In this document: positions 60,991 through 64,000 of the stretch, in pieces
Position numbering within the stretch: the first letter of the stretch is position 1
How the letters are laid out: each line of letters begins with the position of its first letter
From: Gymnorhina tibicen
Taxonomy: Eukaryota > Chordata > Aves > Passeriformes > Artamidae
DNA length: 64,000 bases
Direction: 5' to 3'
Assembly: GCA_013399875.1 (NCBI GenBank)
Contig: VXAZ01004023.1
Location: forward strand, 1,053,422 to 1,117,421
Position numbers and translations under genes: made by a program
The notes under the pieces: model-generated
Databases searched by the model: none
Told to the model about the DNA's origin: nothing
What the model saw: only the letters and a program-made list of their open reading frames with translations

Positions 60991-61255
60991 GCAGCTCTGT
61001 GTGATCAGCACCCAAACCACGGACATCAGCACCGAGCCCTCAGATCTCACAGCACAGTCCTGGTGCTTAGGAACTTGTAGCACTTGCCTCGCACCCCACT
61101 TGCAGTGGATGGACTCCTTTGTTCATGGCCAAAGAGCTCTTCACTTTGGTTTGAATGCAGATGGAAATAGCTGGAGCCCTGGTGGGTCCCGCACGAAGCT
61201 CATTTGCAGTGAAGCTGTGTTAGCACAAGGTGAAGCAGCACCACACTCGGGCTGA
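60962..61255 (+). CDS. Weak candidate for a small secreted-protein exon
   Basis: An ATG at 60962 opens a 97-residue frame beginning MPSLLLLLLRQLCVIST, which superficially resembles a signal peptide: short N-region, six leucines and a small-residue stretch that could be cleaved. The frame lies at the end of CpG island C and stops at 61253-61255. The leucine run is exactly the (CTG)6 microsatellite at 60971-60988, and an arginine follows within the hydrophobic segment. The rest has no recognised domain, although it has five cysteines in all. The start was taken at the ATG before the leucine run rather than the upstream ATG at 60875, because the latter gives no sensible N-terminus. Most likely it is a chance frame. 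Confidence 0.12.
   Translation: MPSLLLLLLRQLCVISTQTTDISTEPSDLTAQSWCLGTCSTCLAPHLQWMDSFVHGQRALHFGLNADGNSWSPGGSRTKLICSEAVLAQGEAAPHSG
60971..60988. repeat. (CTG)6 trinucleotide repeat
   Basis: Six perfect CTG units at the edge of CpG island C. Confidence 0.95.
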
Positions 61256-63690
61256 GGGTTCTCAAAGCAGGTAGGACTTGAAGCAAGGCTTGGGTGGGTG
61301 CTCACATGTGGCTGAAGCCAAGCTCATTCTTCAGATGCGTGGAGGTATCCTCTGAAGCAAGAAAATATTCCAAGTGACCAAAATGTAGCCATGCCTGTTA
61401 CTGGACCAAGAAGCTCATTATTTCTGCTGCTCAGGACACCCATACCATTAGAAGGAGACTGATGAAAGGGTTCTGCCTACCATGTTTGTATTTTTGCTTC
61501 CCAGTCCCTGCGTAGGAGTAAAGTCCTACAACTTGGGAAGCTCCAGAAGCACTGGTGCAGGTGAGGGCAAACCCAAACATGTGGGCCAGCATGTGAGCAT
61601 CCACCATGTCTAGATTTCCAAGGGTACAACATCATTTCAAAGGTGAAATCATCCAGGCCAGACTGCTGGAGTAAGCCAACACAGAGAGTGGTGCAGAGAT
61701 CATGGACAGGACAAGGGGCATGTGTGAGCTGTGTAGTGAGGACAAGCAGAGAGACAGGCACTGCTAAGCTGACCCATGTGAAGGCCAGGTAGACAGGGTC
61801 TTACCTACTGACTGTACACAGCTTTAAAGACAGTGAGTGTGAAGAAGATGAGACTTAAAAGAGCATTTTCAGTAGCAGTCTTTGCCTCTGTAAATACAGA
61901 TTTACTGATATGGAAATAGTTGATAGGTATATTCCTGTTTTCACAAAGCTTACCACAGAGTGAAGAAAAACTATAAATAAAACGTGCTATGTGATTTCTT
62001 AATTTGGGGGTTTTATTGGCTACTCTACTTACATGGCTTCCCTGGGGTTTTGCCAGCTCGATCTGTTGAGGTTCCTAGAGAGCACAGAGTTGTAAGTCTC
62101 AGAGCTTTCAGGTAAATCAGTATTCTGCTGCATTGAATTTAAAATGTTTAATAGAATGAATTTCCATTTGAGAGGAAACTAGCTTTTCATCTTACTTCAG
62201 GAAGACCAATTTTTCCAAATCCCAAGACTTTTCAAAAAAGTGAAATAAAGCCAGTTTTGTCTAAATAAATCACCTGAATACTGACCTGTGTGGCTTTAGC
62301 AGCACCTGCCTTCACAACCAAGGTACCAGAAGAACCAGAAAAAGTGATTTATCTTAATTGGTACATAACTAAGACCAAGGAAGGCATCCTGGACCTTTTC
62401 CAGCAAAGGAGTATGAGGTGGACTACCCTACAGCCAGCAGATGAACAGCAAGAAGCAGAGGTGGCTGGACAAATCCTGACGTGTCTGCACGTGTAGACAC
62501 ATGTGCTCCTGAGTGTCCGTGCCTCCAAAGAATCTTTGCAGGGAGTAAGCGAGGGGGAAATCTTTGTGATTTATAATTTACATTTATCTTGTACTGACAA
62601 ATAATAAATAACCATGTATGTCTGACAAAGGAGTTCAGCTTAACAGCAGCCTTCTGCGGACTTGTTGGTTGGGAGGAAAAATGACTGTTATTGTAGCCAT
62701 AGAATCACTGCTACCTGATGGACAGTTAGCATGATGAATTAAATAATAAATAAATTTTAAAAAGCACCCACTAAGGAAGACAATTTCGAGAGACATTAAA
62801 CAAAAAGAAGGAATGCAGCTTGCTACCTTATAGGATGAGCACTTATTTAGAACATTAATTTCTGCTCAGTTCAAAACAGAACCCACAAATGTGCTTCCCA
62901 GACACGCTATTGATTTCTGACCTACAAATTACTCTCCTTCAAGGAGGGCTGATGTGGAGCACAGACAGTGGGGGAAGAGGGCTGGAGTAGACAGGGTACT
63001 TCTCAGCTGCAATCTGCATAATGTTTAGTATTCAGTGAGTTAAAGCACGCAATGAAAGGGAACTGTCAGCGCAATCTAGAAGATATAAAGAAATGAAGGG
63101 GTGAAAAAAAGCCGTATGCTAATAATCCACTCAGTAATTAAGTGAAGATCGCTGCCAAGCGCCACTGCCACTTTCAAAGGGTAATTTGTACAGGAAATCA
63201 TAGAGTCATTGTCAAATCATTTCAGGATAAAAGGAAAGTCATCAACTAAGATAAGATAAATGCTGGGTGTCTGGCAGCATGTGCCCTAGGAAATGCCTTT
63301 GCTTTTTTATATTGGAAAAAAAATTTTGCAAAAGTGGGGCTAGGAAAACTTGACATGTTGAAATGCACATTTACTATTAATAATAGAGGTGATATATGCA
63401 TAGATGCGTTATTAAATAGGTAACTGGAACAAAAAAAATCATCTAGTGAGCCAGCTAAAGGGGAATTAACTTTCAACAATGTAAGGTGACTTTTAACTTG
63501 AACCTTCAGTAAATTAGAGCACACTTCATCGCCCCCCCCCAAAAGAGTCTTTTGCAATTAATATACTTTAATATTCCGTTTGTCTAAGTATGGGATAATC
63601 TGTGGGAGAGCCAGTTTCCCACAAGAAAAGATTTTTTCACAGGGAAGGATTTGCAGCTTTACAACCGTTAGCCTCCCACGGATCCCTTTC
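61256..63690. other. Noncoding stretch, no gene recognised
   Basis: This is AT-rich DNA. Open frames reach 103 codons (63246-63557 minus) with no recognised domain. A nine-base C run lies at 63532-63540. The segment 63050-63260 is a candidate regulatory element, listed separately. Confidence 0.55.
63050..63260. promoter_or_regulatory. Candidate conserved noncoding element
   Basis: This unique-looking sequence contains TAATAATCC and AGTAATTAAG homeodomain-type cores, GATCGCTGCCAAGCGCC and a tandem GATA pair (AGATAAGATAA near 63250). It has no simple repeat beyond a short A run. Its enhancer character is inference from motif density only. Confidence 0.2.
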
Positions 63691-63850
63691 AGTGTCTAAA
63701 TATTGCCATGTCACAGCTTTTGGGCCCTACGCAGAGCCGAGTGCGCAGTCGGCTCGGCGGTGTCGGGGTGTGACTGCTGCAAGAAGGAGCTTTTGGGCTG
63801 CAGACCCCGCTCCTCTGCGAACTGGAGTTATTTTCCGCTTTCTTCGATTA
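63690..63850. promoter_or_regulatory. CpG-rich patch at the right edge
   Basis: CpG density rises sharply (CTACGCAGAGCCGAGTGCGC, GTCGGCTCGGCGGTGTCGG) after more than 2 kb of AT-rich sequence. The GC-rich tendency continues to the window end. It may be the shoulder of another CpG island beyond the window. The 85-codon plus frame here is not recognised. Confidence 0.4.
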
Positions 63851-64000
63851 GGGTTTTAAAGTTTCCCTGTGCGCTCTGGGTGGCACTGAGTTTTCAAATC
63901 TATCCTTTCAGCCCTCAGCATCTCCTGGTGAAGGCTGTGCCTTTGCAAGGCTGTGCGATGGGTGCGGGCTGCTGCACTCGGCAGTGGCTGGCGTTCACAA

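Noticed and set aside
63190..63215. AATCATAGAGTCATTG, resembling a CR1 3' end
   Set aside because: The following sequence does not continue with the CR1 tail (no GGTTGGAAGGGACC-like stretch), so this is a chance match.
1..64000. CRISPR arrays, operons, prokaryotic promoters, tRNA or rRNA genes
   Set aside because: No spaced direct-repeat array, no cloverleaf-type tRNA with A and B boxes, and no rRNA similarity was seen; the sequence is vertebrate nuclear DNA.

Overview
The window reads as bird (avian) nuclear DNA. It is mostly AT-rich noncoding sequence with very few transposon copies. The ones present are typical of birds and other archosaurs: two clear CR1 LINE 3' fragments, one much older CR1-like fragment, one ancient MIR-type core-SINE, and probable solo-LTR and hAT-type remnants. 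Nothing bacterial or organellar is visible, and no complete protein-coding gene can be supported. Every long open frame I examined is a tandem repeat, a shadow of a CR1 copy, or anonymous sequence of a length expected by chance. Species and chromosome cannot be assigned from the sequence alone.

Layout. 1-4930 is AT-rich and featureless. A perfect 15-bp inverted repeat (4935-5013) marks the edge of a CpG-rich promoter domain with two islands (about 5080-5600 and 6400-7170). The second holds a good minus-strand splice donor, so it is the best candidate for a gene start: a first exon whose downstream exons would lie left of the window. That island also holds a short assembly gap with near-identical sequence on both sides. 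7171-17816 is noncoding with small microsatellites and a 13-bp hairpin. 17817-18220 is an unbroken (TTCC)101 array followed by a CCCT tract with G-quadruplex potential on the minus strand. 18251-37036 is noncoding, with paired hairpins near 22.3 kb, a candidate conserved element at 24.5-25.0 kb and an ancient CR1 at 29.7 kb. CR1 copies lie at 37.0 and 48.2 kb and a MIR at 41.6 kb. A probable solo LTR lies at 54.6-55.0 kb and a possible hAT MITE at 60.4 kb. A third CpG island lies at 60.7-61.0 kb, with a short open frame that resembles a secreted-protein start but rests on a CTG repeat. The right edge (63.7-63.85 kb) becomes CpG-rich again.

The architecture (CpG islands inside a gene-poor, repeat-poor, AT-rich landscape) is what one sees at bird developmental or neuronal loci, but naming a gene would be a guess. 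I found no convincing new biological system. The most useful observations are the very long pure GGAA/TTCC array, the likely false duplication at the gap, the minus-strand promoter and exon candidate, the LTR with recognisable promoter and polyadenylation signals, and several perfect inverted repeats.
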